From positions 124,944 through 188,943 of the forward strand of contig NZ_LMEI01000001.1 of the NCBI RefSeq assembly GCF_001426585.1: a stretch of 64,000 bases of DNA. The letters are read 5' to 3'. The notes below the pieces were generated by a model. It searched no databases, was not told the DNA's origin, and saw nothing but the letters and a program-made list of their open reading frames with translations. Positions 35,010-42,031 of this stretch are shown here, piece after piece. Position 1 is the first letter of the stretch. Each line of letters starts with the position of its first letter. Made by a program: the position numbers and the translations under genes. Origin of the DNA: Streptomyces sp. Root431 (GTDB taxonomy: Bacteria > Actinomycetota > Actinomycetes > Streptomycetales > Streptomycetaceae).

Positions 35010-35163
35010 TGCACACGGCTCCGGAGGCCCATGCGTCTCGGGTGTACTGCCAGGTCAGAGGGCTAGCTCGAATGTGATCACGAGGCCCCGTCCACACATA
35101 GGCCGCGCGCCTGGATCCTGGCGTCGAGACTCCGATGGGACTGCGCTGCAGCGCCCAGGGCGA

Positions 35164-35415
35164 CTAGTCAAGAAGTCCGAAACGCTCGCGCACGCGATCG
35201 TCCAGCTTTCCTTCTTCCAGGTCGCTAAGCGCGGCTGCGTACCCGGCCAGGGCCGCCTCGTGTACGAGGTCGTGCACTTCGACCGGGATCATCGCGTAGA
35301 CGCCCGAGCAGATGTTCTCGGCTGCGTCGTGGGCTGGGCGATAGTGGGGATCGCGGATGTTACCGCCCAGATGACGGACAAGATCGTGTATGTCTTTCTG
35401 CAGGTCGTCGGCCAT
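35164..35415 (-). CDS. Hypothetical protein
   Basis: 83 residues: 'MADDLQKDIHDLVRHLGGNIRDPHYRPAHDAAENICSGVYAMIPVEVHDLVHEAALAGYAAALSDLEEGKLDDRVRERFGLLD'-type composition, helical and acidic. GGGAGGGG lies upstream at a rather long spacing. Not recognised. Confidence 0.5.
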   Translation of the reverse strand: MADDLQKDIHDLVRHLGGNIRDPHYRPAHDAAENICSGVYAMIPVEVHDLVHEAALAGYAAALSDLEEGKLDDRVRERFGLLD

Positions 35416-35527
35416 GCTGAGCCAACTACCCCTCCCTACTGAGCGACAACCTCACCGCCAGCCATGAACAGGTCAGTTCTCTTCCCGTCCACAGATACGG
35501 CACTCAAGACCCGCTTGCGACGGCATC

Positions 35528-36127
35528 ATGGGCGCCATGGATGCGGGGATAGCCGCCGTGCTGGGCGCGGGAGTCGGAACATTGGGCATGATCGTGACTG
35601 GCTGGACCGCGAGGTCAGCAACCAAGCTGCAGATGCGCAACGAGTCGCTGCGTGAGCGAAGGGAGCCACGAAGAGCCTCCTATGAGGCGTTTTCCTCGGC
35701 TGTTACGACGCTCCACGATCACCTACAACCCTGGGTGCACTTCGGTCGACTCCTCAACCGGTCGAAAACCTCTGACGACGGGATCACAAACGCTGTGGCA
35801 TTCCTGAAGCACAGTGAGTTTAAGGATGGCTATGTCGATCAGGCCCTTGCGCTCGCTGACGAGGTTAGCCGATACGGCCGGCACGTTGTCCTGGACGGAC
35901 CGGCGGAACTCGAACCGTTCGTAGCCAAGGTGGCGGAGCTTTCGAGTGACCTCGTAGCCCCGTTTCGAATCCTGCTGAGCTTCGCTCGCCTCTCCGACGA
36001 GGTAGGCGACTCAAGCGTTGCTTACGACACCTCACAGTTCCCTAAGAAACTGAAGCAGTTGGACCATGGGGTGCGAGAGTTCCTTCAACATGCGAGTTCG
36101 GCGCTGGACCGTGACGTCGCCAGGTGA
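35528..36127 (+). CDS. Hypothetical N-terminally anchored helical protein
   Basis: 199 residues. One N-terminal transmembrane helix ('AGIAAVLGAGVGTLGMIVTGW') is followed by a long, mostly helical cytoplasmic part rich in charged residues ('MRNESLRERREPRRASYEAFSSAVTTLHDHL'). GC is lower than the backbone, so it is probably cargo. This layout is common among small defence or phage-response proteins, but nothing specific is recognised. Confidence 0.65.
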   Translation: MGAMDAGIAAVLGAGVGTLGMIVTGWTARSATKLQMRNESLRERREPRRASYEAFSSAVTTLHDHLQPWVHFGRLLNRSKTSDDGITNAVAFLKHSEFKDGYVDQALALADEVSRYGRHVVLDGPAELEPFVAKVAELSSDLVAPFRILLSFARLSDEVGDSSVAYDTSQFPKKLKQLDHGVREFLQHASSALDRDVAR

Positions 36128-36525
36128 CCGAGCGGTCGACGGACTCCCCATGACTCCAGTCAAGCCTCGATGACTGTGTCATGGAGCGCTGCTTTGTAAG
36201 CCTGAAGACGGCGCTGACAGGTCTTCGCTGGTCACTCGCCGTCGAGACTGCTGGGTGCGCCAACGTAGCGGCGCATCGCTACGTCCCCCAAATGACCGCA
36301 GCTGACCCATGCTCTTGGAACGGATCTGGCACGCCGACAGCTGCCTTGCGAGTCTCTATATCGGGGCAGTCTCCTGCCACACGCGCAGCGCGATAGCGGA
36401 GCTACGTCGCACCGTGCGCCCCGTCGCGCGCCGGATGCACACTTGCGCTGCTGACCCTCACGCTGCACGGTTCCGTTGAATGCTGCTCGGCACTCAGGTG
36501 CCACAAGGGGGAAGGGCGGTAGGCC
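36128..36525. other. Gene-free cargo spacer
   Basis: No convincing gene. It contains the 12-mer CTGCTTTGTAAG (36189-36200), identical to the anticodon-arm core of the att sites, and a GAAGGGCGG ribosome-binding sequence for the next gene. Confidence 0.5.
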
Positions 36526-37140
36526 ATGGGGACCGTGACGGGCTGGGCTGAGAAGACCTTCGGCGACGCCGCAAGGCATTTGACCGACCTGATCCCTGCC
36601 AGCCTGGTTCGCGCCCACGACCGAGCGCGTAGCGGCCACGAGGGAGTGCAGACCCAGACGTTAGAAGCATACGGACACGGCCTGTACGCCGCTCAGTACG
36701 AAGAACTGGAAGTTGGCCTCGCCTCGCTCCCCGCCGCCGCACCGGTGCGCTTACAAGGACGAACCCTCGTGGTCCTGGGCGACCACGTGATCTATCCGTT
36801 GCGCTACGCGAAGAAGGACGTACCCGTCACGGCAGCACGACTACGACGGGCCACGGGCTTCCGAGCCGACCTGATACGCCGGCACGGCCCTGAACCCATG
36901 CAACAAGCTCTCGATCTGGGCATCGACGAGTTGAACGAGCAAGAGCCACACCCTGACCTCGCCTTGCTGTCAGAGGACGTCAAGCTCGTCCTCGTCGCCT
37001 ACGCCTGCTCCATGGCTCAGGGCGTCATGCGCATCGAGTGGGGCTCCGCGGAACTGCGCCAAGAGGACCGATACCTCATCTGGCACCATCACGAGCAACT
37101 TCATCTGCCGCCACGTCAAGAGACACCCCATCTTGCCTGA
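36526..37140 (+). CDS. Hypothetical protein upstream of the reverse transcriptase
   Basis: 204 residues. 'VRLQGRTLVVLGDHVIYPLRYAKKDVPVTAARLRRATGFRADLIRRHGPEPMQQALDLGIDEL' suggests a mixed alpha/beta domain with conserved-looking Asp/Lys ('GDHVIYPLRYAKKD'), and the C-terminus is acidic then His-rich ('YLIWHHHEQLHLP'). Not recognised. A 265-nt gap separates it from the RT gene, so co-function is only possible. Confidence 0.65.
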   Translation: MGTVTGWAEKTFGDAARHLTDLIPASLVRAHDRARSGHEGVQTQTLEAYGHGLYAAQYEELEVGLASLPAAAPVRLQGRTLVVLGDHVIYPLRYAKKDVPVTAARLRRATGFRADLIRRHGPEPMQQALDLGIDELNEQEPHPDLALLSEDVKLVLVAYACSMAQGVMRIEWGSAELRQEDRYLIWHHHEQLHLPPRQETPHLA

Positions 37141-37405
37141 CCGCCACCCCCGGGGGCGAACCAGTAGGTGGGGCACCCCCTGACCTGCGGCTTCCCGGGT
37201 CACCCTCGTAGCCGACCTGTCACCGTTGGTCGCTGCCGATCGCCCTTGAGCCCCCTCGCACGGCACAGGGACGGCCCGGCGGCGCAGCCGGCAACCTCAA
37301 CATGAGGCAGCACAGTTGGACTGGTGACACGGCGCCATCAGGATCGGCTGGGCTACGATGCCGCATCCAGGGGTTGTGGGCACCGCCCACGGTAGAGGGG
37401 GACCG

Positions 37406-38908
37406 GTGAGCGCCGTCACCTTGAAGCGAGAGCTAGATATCGCCAAGCGACTCCTTTTGAAATCGCAGGCCGCCTCAGAACTGCCCGACATAATCTCCCA
37501 TGCAGACCTGCATTACCAATGGGGTCCAATCAGGGAAGAAATTGATCGACAACTGCAGGCCGAAGAATGCGGCCCCCTCAATACGGAAATCCTCGATTAC
37601 CCCAAAGGTGCGATCGACGTCCGACCACTTAGTCGATTTTCCGTGCGAGATCACCTCGTGTACGACGCGCTCGTATATCGCCTTGCTGCAAAAATCGACG
37701 CCACCCTATCCGAGAGCGTATACAGCTATCGCTGGCAACCGAAAACGAGCCAGCTAGGCTTCCCCATTACCTCGTGGCTCAGAATGCGAGACTACGCTAC
37801 TCGACGCATCAAGCGTGACCGGTCGCTTCGAATTGCATCGACGGACGTCTCATCCTTCTACGAGCATGTCGACATAGCCACGCTCACCGACGACCTTCAT
37901 GCGGTAACGCCAGACATGTGGACTCTCAAGCGACTGGAGAGATTCCTCAAAAATTTCCAGGACATAAATCACGCATGGGGACTCCCCCAAGGGTCAGACG
38001 CGTCAGGAATTCTTGCGAATCTATACCTTTCTCCCGTAGATGAGCACCTGCGAAAGAGTGGATTCACTTTCGTTCGATACTCAGACGACATGATGATATT
38101 TCACCCCGAGTGGAATGCGCTTCGGGATGCACTCGCGGGCACAAACAGAATTCTTCGATCCCGACGCCTCTCCACCTCAGGGAGCAAAACTCGAATATGG
38201 GAACCAGCGGAGGCAAAGACTCTCCTGGATGATAGCTACAAGACCGCACTCGCCTACGGAATCACAATCTCCGCACCTGGATCCAAGGATGAGTTGCGGC
38301 GCTACTTCAGCTCGATTACAGCCACGGCGTCTCCGGACATGCGGGATCTAAAGTTCGCCCTGAACAGGCTTAGGCAGACACGCGACGACTACGCCGTGCA
38401 GTGGTGCCTCGAAAACCTCAAGTACGTCGCAAACCTTGCGCGCGAGATATTCAACTATTTCGAGTCGATGCCGGGCTGGTCTTCACGCATAACGAAGAGC
38501 CTCAGCGATTTCATGGAAAACAGCGAGAGCCGCAGCTACCCCTACCTGGAGCAGCGAATCCTGAAGTACTTCATAAAGTCAGGAATTCGAGATGAGGTGA
38601 TGCTGCAAAGAGCATGGCACATCCTCCAGGACCGCAACCGGGTCAGATTCCCGAGAGAATTCGCCGCAAGGTACATCGGAAATCACGCTCGCCTCGCCGA
38701 ATCTCAGCTCTTGTTGCACATGTTCGAGGGGGAGCCGGACAGTGACATGCGGCGAGCGCTACTAGTGGCTCTATACGATGCAAACTATTGCTCCCCTAGG
38801 CTCCTAAACAGGGTGACGGGAGCTTTCCCCGACCTCAAATGGATCTGCGGATACCTAATAAACTCTCCACAACTTCCTTTGACCGGAAAGGCAGTGTCAT
38901 GGCTCTGA
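37406..38908 (+). CDS. Reverse transcriptase of a defence-type RT-SLATT module
   Basis: 500 residues from a GTG with GAGGGGG upstream. RT motifs in order: 'RPLSRFSVRDHLVYDALVYRL' (motifs 1-2), 'STDVSSFYEHV' with Asp147 (motif A), 'WGLPQGSDASGILANLYL' (motif B, 192-196 GLPQG), 'YSDD' at 225-228 (motif C) and 'SGSKTRIW' (motif D). A helical C-terminal region of about 220 residues follows, with no maturase, endonuclease or integrase domain. This is like stand-alone defence RTs and unlike group II intron RTs. No intron RNA hallmarks were noticed. GC is far lower than the element backbone. It overlaps the SLATT gene by 10 nt. Confidence 0.88.
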   Translation: MSAVTLKRELDIAKRLLLKSQAASELPDIISHADLHYQWGPIREEIDRQLQAEECGPLNTEILDYPKGAIDVRPLSRFSVRDHLVYDALVYRLAAKIDATLSESVYSYRWQPKTSQLGFPITSWLRMRDYATRRIKRDRSLRIASTDVSSFYEHVDIATLTDDLHAVTPDMWTLKRLERFLKNFQDINHAWGLPQGSDASGILANLYLSPVDEHLRKSGFTFVRYSDDMMIFHPEWNALRDALAGTNRILRSRRLSTSGSKTRIWEPAEAKTLLDDSYKTALAYGITISAPGSKDELRRYFSSITATASPDMRDLKFALNRLRQTRDDYAVQWCLENLKYVANLAREIFNYFESMPGWSSRITKSLSDFMENSESRSYPYLEQRILKYFIKSGIRDEVMLQRAWHILQDRNRVRFPREFAARYIGNHARLAESQLLLHMFEGEPDSDMRRALLVALYDANYCSPRLLNRVTGAFPDLKWICGYLINSPQLPLTGKAVSWL

Positions 38909-39381
38909 GTGATGACGAAATAGCTCCGTACCTCACGGAGCTTGAAAGGCTCCAAGGTAACTCTCTTTATAGCGCCCAGGCTTATTTCGAAGCGGCGAAG
39001 TTCTCGGAGGCCGTCGGACGCCTATTCGTCTTCCTGCCTGCTCTGGTATCAGCCATTGCTGGGGCCATCATTGCCGCCGGTGGTGCCAAAGCGTGGGGGA
39101 TCGCTTCTGCCGTGGCGGGAGCCGTGGCCGCCACGGCGTCGTATTTGGGCTCCGAAAGAAAAAGTACTTCATATAAGTCTTCGGCTCGCAGCTACACGGG
39201 GCTGCGGCATCGCCTCGCATTTGAGGCGAGCCTCCTGCGCAATAGGTCTACGATCACAGAGGTAGAAGAAACCACGCGCTCCCTGTCAACGGAGTACCAG
39301 AAGATCGTGTCTTCCGACGATCCCGTGCCAAACTTCCTTTACGAAAGAGCTAGAAAGCGAATCAACGGAAATATTGTTTGA
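38899..39381 (+). CDS. SLATT-domain two-helix membrane protein, partner of the RT
   Basis: 160 residues from an ATG inside the RT gene's 3' end, with GGAAAGG upstream. An N-terminal helix ('LTELERLQGNSLYSAQAYFEAAKFSEAV') precedes two transmembrane helices ('LFVFLPALVSAIAGAIIAAGG' and 'WGIASAVAGAVAATASYLG') and a long cytoplasmic helix ('KSSARSYTGLRHRLAFEASLLRN'). This is the SLATT layout. SLATT proteins are proposed pore-forming effectors and are known neighbours of RT genes. The overlap implies strict co-translation, so it is probably the effector triggered by the RT. Confidence 0.8.
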   Translation: MALSDDEIAPYLTELERLQGNSLYSAQAYFEAAKFSEAVGRLFVFLPALVSAIAGAIIAAGGAKAWGIASAVAGAVAATASYLGSERKSTSYKSSARSYTGLRHRLAFEASLLRNRSTITEVEETTRSLSTEYQKIVSSDDPVPNFLYERARKRINGNIV

Positions 39382-39440
39382 CGAATTTCCATTGCTGATG
39401 ATCTGGGCTGGCTGCGACACACAGTTCTCATCCGATGGCC

Positions 39441-39639
39441 TCTGCCGGCAAGCGCCCCAGCTCCCATCCCGTCTGCCGTCGACCCACACACCGTGGAGCA
39501 GGCGCGGTGCCGGGCGTCCAGGTGGAGCGCGCCACTGTACGAACGACCTGGACGCCCGGTGCCGTGTCTGCTCGGCTCTGCCTGGGTCGACGGCAGGCGG
39601 GATGGGAGCCCCCACCTCCACCACAACACTGCCGGCAGA
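39441..39639 (+). ncRNA. Long near-perfect hairpin downstream of RT-SLATT (candidate ncRNA or single-strand origin)
   Basis: Arms 39460-39523 and 39546-39609 are 64 nt each. 53 positions pair by Watson-Crick rules, 6 more as G-U, and 5 mismatches cluster in one central internal loop. The arms are separated by 22 nt. An outer 10-nt stem (39441-39450 with 39630-39639) extends it. All six wobble pairs are G-U when the + strand is single-stranded (A-C on the other strand), pointing to a + strand RNA or a + single-stranded DNA intermediate. The spacer 39382-39879 has no convincing gene. The arms are GC-rich, unlike the RT genes. Confidence 0.6.
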
Positions 39640-39879
39640 CGCCCACGGGCCCCCTCCATCCCGGAGCCTGAGCGCTCCCGCCGGAGGCATCGTCCTGGCC
39701 GGCACGTCACCGTACTCGCCCCGGCCACGCCGTGGTTCTTCTCGCCCATCAACCCAAGCTGTCAGGCGTGCGGGCGGCGGCCGGGCTGGAGCGGGGCGTA
39801 GACAGGAGCGCAGGCCCGGGCGACGGGCCGCGCGCACCGCGCCGTGCGCGGTGGGTGTCTTGATGAAGTAGAGAATCTC

Positions 39880-40272
39880 TTACCGCGCCGGTTCCGTGGC
39901 TTCTGGTGCGCTGCCTTGCTCTGCGAGGAACTCGTCGAGGAGCGCGAAGAAGAGCTGGATGGCTGGCATGCCCCTTCGCTCGGCCTCTCGTTCGGTCTCG
40001 GCAGCCCACCCCAGCGCGCTGGGGTACGACATGCCAAGCCGTTTCCAAAGCCACTCGCTGAACGGGCCACCGTGGGCGAAGTCGGAATCCTCGTCAACGC
40101 TATGGATCTCCAGGGCGACCCGGTAGCCGGTCAACATAGAGTCGAGATGCTGAATAGAGCTGCGTCGGATCCACATACCTGGGCGCAGTCGCACCTCTTC
40201 GAGCAGGTCATAGACACCCTGCAGCTCGCTGAGAGGGCGCGGTGCTCGTCTGGCAGGCGTCGATTCGGTCAT
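39880..40272 (-). CDS. Hypothetical protein co-oriented with NUDIX gene
   Basis: 130 residues from an ATG 10 nt beyond the NUDIX stop, so likely one transcript. 'LSELQGVYDLLEEVRLRPGMWIRRSSIQHLDSMLTGYRVALEIH' and 'FSEWLWKRLGMSYPSALGWAAETEREAERRGMPAIQLFFALLDEFL' form a helical protein of a type recurring in Streptomyces. Function unknown. Confidence 0.7.
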   Translation of the reverse strand: MTESTPARRAPRPLSELQGVYDLLEEVRLRPGMWIRRSSIQHLDSMLTGYRVALEIHSVDEDSDFAHGGPFSEWLWKRLGMSYPSALGWAAETEREAERRGMPAIQLFFALLDEFLAEQGSAPEATEPAR

Positions 40273-40282
40273 GCGCAGCACA

Positions 40283-40747
40283 CTAGTGACGGATGAGCTG
40301 CTTGCCGTCGTGGCTTCGGACGTGGGGGCCGTTTCCGTCGACCGCGTCCAGGAGGCGGATCGCGTAGACCTCGGACATTCGGTCCTCGATCTCTGCCGGT
40401 GTTAGCCAGTCGACCGCGGTCGACTCGGCCGATGTGCGCTCAATGCCGCCTGACGGCTTGCAGCGGAAGACCAGGGCGACGATGCCTCGCGTCGTGTTCT
40501 TGTAGACGCCGGTCAGCTCGTCTACCTCTACGTGGATGCCCGTCTCCTCCAGGACCTCGCGGGCGACGCCGGCCTCGGGGGCCTCAGTGAGTTCGAGGAC
40601 TCCGCCCGGGAGTTCCCACGTTCCGTTGTCCGCTCGGCGGATCGCGAGGAGGCGCCCGTCGTCGCGGACCACTGCTCCCGCCACAGACACGGAGTGCAGT
40701 GGCGTTGACTGGGCTTCGCGGGCGCTGTTACTCATGTACAGGAGCAT
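40283..40747 (-). CDS. NUDIX hydrolase of the AICE regulatory module
   Basis: Up to 154 residues. The Nudix box 'GGVLELTEAPEAGVAREVLEETGI' fits GX5EX7REUXEEXGU. It hydrolyses a nucleoside-diphosphate derivative. NUDIX genes beside the KorSA-type regulator are a recurring feature of pSAM2-like elements. The first four codons include an operator, and an in-frame ATG at 40735 is the alternative start. Confidence 0.88.
   Translation of the reverse strand: MLLYMSNSAREAQSTPLHSVSVAGAVVRDDGRLLAIRRADNGTWELPGGVLELTEAPEAGVAREVLEETGIHVEVDELTGVYKNTTRGIVALVFRCKPSGGIERTSAESTAVDWLTPAEIEDRMSEVYAIRLLDAVDGNGPHVRSHDGKQLIRH
40730..40745. promoter_or_regulatory. KorSA-type operator at the NUDIX start
   Basis: ACTCATGTACAGGAGC differs at its last base from the operators at 41598 and 41634 (as its complement), and lies between the divergent NUDIX and GntR genes. 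Confidence 0.75.
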
Positions 40748-40753
40748 AGGAGA

Positions 40754-41545
40754 GTGAGTAGGACCGTGGGAACTTCAGTGGGAGGTGATCGGGCCGTACC
40801 GCGGTACGTGCAGATCGCCAACGAGATCGTTCAGCAGATCCGGGCCGGCGTCCTCAAGCCCGGCGACATGGTGCCCAGTGAGTCGGAGCTCGTAGAGCGC
40901 TATGGGGTTGCCGGGGGGACCATTCGTAAGGCCATGGTTGAGGTTCGGGCCAGTGGGCTCGTTGACACTCGGCACGGGAAGGGCTCGATCGTTAAGGATC
41001 GGCCTCCTGTGCGGCTCCGCTCCTCAGATCGGTTCCGTGCCTCGCACCGGCGGGGCGGCAAAGCCGCGTACCTCGCTGAGTCCGCGCAGTCCGGCGCCAC
41101 CGCGAAGGTCAGCGTCCTCTACATCGGGCCTATGGAAGCGCCGGCGGACATCGCCGAGCGGCTCGGCGTCGACGTGGGTACGCAGGTGCTCGCGCGGCGG
41201 CGTCTGTACTTCCGGAACGGGACCCCTGTTGAGACAGCCTCGTCGTACCTGCCGTGGGATGTCGTCAAGGACATCCCTGAGTTGTTCGCTGAGAACCCTG
41301 GGCCTGGCGGCATCTATGCCCGGCTCGAAGACCACGGGCACACCTTCGTCGAGTTCGTCGAGACGCTTCAGGCGCGGCCGGCCGCGAAGGCAGAGGCTTC
41401 GGAGCTGGCTCTGAGTCCCGGAGCTCCTGTGGTTCACCTACTGCGGGACGCGGTGACCAAGAAGGGGCGCGTCGTCGAGGTCTGCGACACCCTCATGGCC
41501 GCTGACCAGTTCGTCTTCCAGTATCGGATCCCCGCCACCGACTGA
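40754..41545 (+). CDS. KorSA-like GntR regulator
   Basis: 263 residues. The winged helix 'YVQIANEIVQQIRAGVLKPGDMVPSESELVERYGVAGGTIRKAMVEVR' and a full UTRA domain ('ERLGVDVGTQVLARRRLYFRNGTPVETASSYLPWDV') correspond to the KorSA repressor of pSAM2-type elements, which silences the transfer/replication activator. Operators occur both upstream (40730) and downstream (41598, 41634, before the 41685 gene), so it likely controls the NUDIX gene, itself and the tra-spd-rep operon. Confidence 0.85.
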   Translation: MSRTVGTSVGGDRAVPRYVQIANEIVQQIRAGVLKPGDMVPSESELVERYGVAGGTIRKAMVEVRASGLVDTRHGKGSIVKDRPPVRLRSSDRFRASHRRGGKAAYLAESAQSGATAKVSVLYIGPMEAPADIAERLGVDVGTQVLARRRLYFRNGTPVETASSYLPWDVVKDIPELFAENPGPGGIYARLEDHGHTFVEFVETLQARPAAKAEASELALSPGAPVVHLLRDAVTKKGRVVEVCDTLMAADQFVFQYRIPATD

Positions 41546-41566
41546 CGCTCGCTCAACTCCCCACAG

Positions 41567-41594
41567 CCCGCTGCGGTTTCTTCTTCGCAGCGGG
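41567..41594 (+). terminator. Terminator of the korSA-like gene
   Basis: CCCGCTGCG and CGCAGCGGG form a 9-bp stem around a pyrimidine-rich loop (GTTTCTTCTT). Confidence 0.85.
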
Positions 41595-41597
41595 TTG

Positions 41598-41649
41598 ACT
41601 CATGTACAGGAGTCAGGCACTCTTCTTCATGTCACTCCTATACATGAGT
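41598..41649. promoter_or_regulatory. Inverted pair of KorSA-type operators before the transfer operon
   Basis: ACTCATGTACAGGAGT (41598-41613) and its inverted near-copy ACTCCTATACATGAGT (41634-41649) are 36 nt apart. A weaker third site ends AGAGGAGT at 41676, just before the GTG of the 41685 gene. Confidence 0.85.
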
Positions 41650-41684
41650 GACGGAGTTCATCATCTATAGAGGAGTGATCCACT

Positions 41685-42029
41685 GTGCGTCAGATCCCCG
41701 TCGACACGTCCACCGCGATGGTGATGGTGGCCCAGCCCCCGGCCCCGAAGATCGCGAACCGGCAGACCGGCGAGGTCGCCACCGACCGCGAGACCGGCGC
41801 GACGCTGATGACCGTTGACGTCATGTTCGTCATGGACGGCAGCGCCGAGATCCTGAACCTGGTCGTGCCCTCGACCGGGGTCTCCGGCGAGCTGACGATG
41901 GGTACCCCGGTCGCGCTGACCGGAGTCGTCGCCCGGCCGTGGGAGAACGAGTTCAACGGCCAGAAGCGCCACGGCATCAGCTTCCGCGCCGTCGCCGTCA
42001 CCTCCCTCGCCGCCGCGAAGGCGGCCTGA
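41685..42029 (+). CDS. Conserved AICE protein, first gene of the transfer operon
   Basis: 114 residues from a GTG. 'MVMVAQPPAPKIANRQTGEVATDRETGATLMTVDVMFVMDGSAEILNLVVPSTG...VALTGVVARPWENEFNGQKRHGISFRA' reads as an OB-fold-like beta barrel, possibly ssDNA-binding. It directly precedes traB. Function not established. Confidence 0.75.
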   Translation: MRQIPVDTSTAMVMVAQPPAPKIANRQTGEVATDRETGATLMTVDVMFVMDGSAEILNLVVPSTGVSGELTMGTPVALTGVVARPWENEFNGQKRHGISFRAVAVTSLAAAKAA

Positions 42030-42031
42030 TC

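Noticed and set aside
37406..38908. Group II intron
   Set aside because: The RT lacks maturase and endonuclease domains, and I saw no domain V-like hairpin downstream. The next gene overlaps the RT end.
39382..39879. Short ORFs over the long hairpin
   Set aside because: They are open on both strands because of the palindrome, lack ribosome-binding sites, and have no domain-like sequence.
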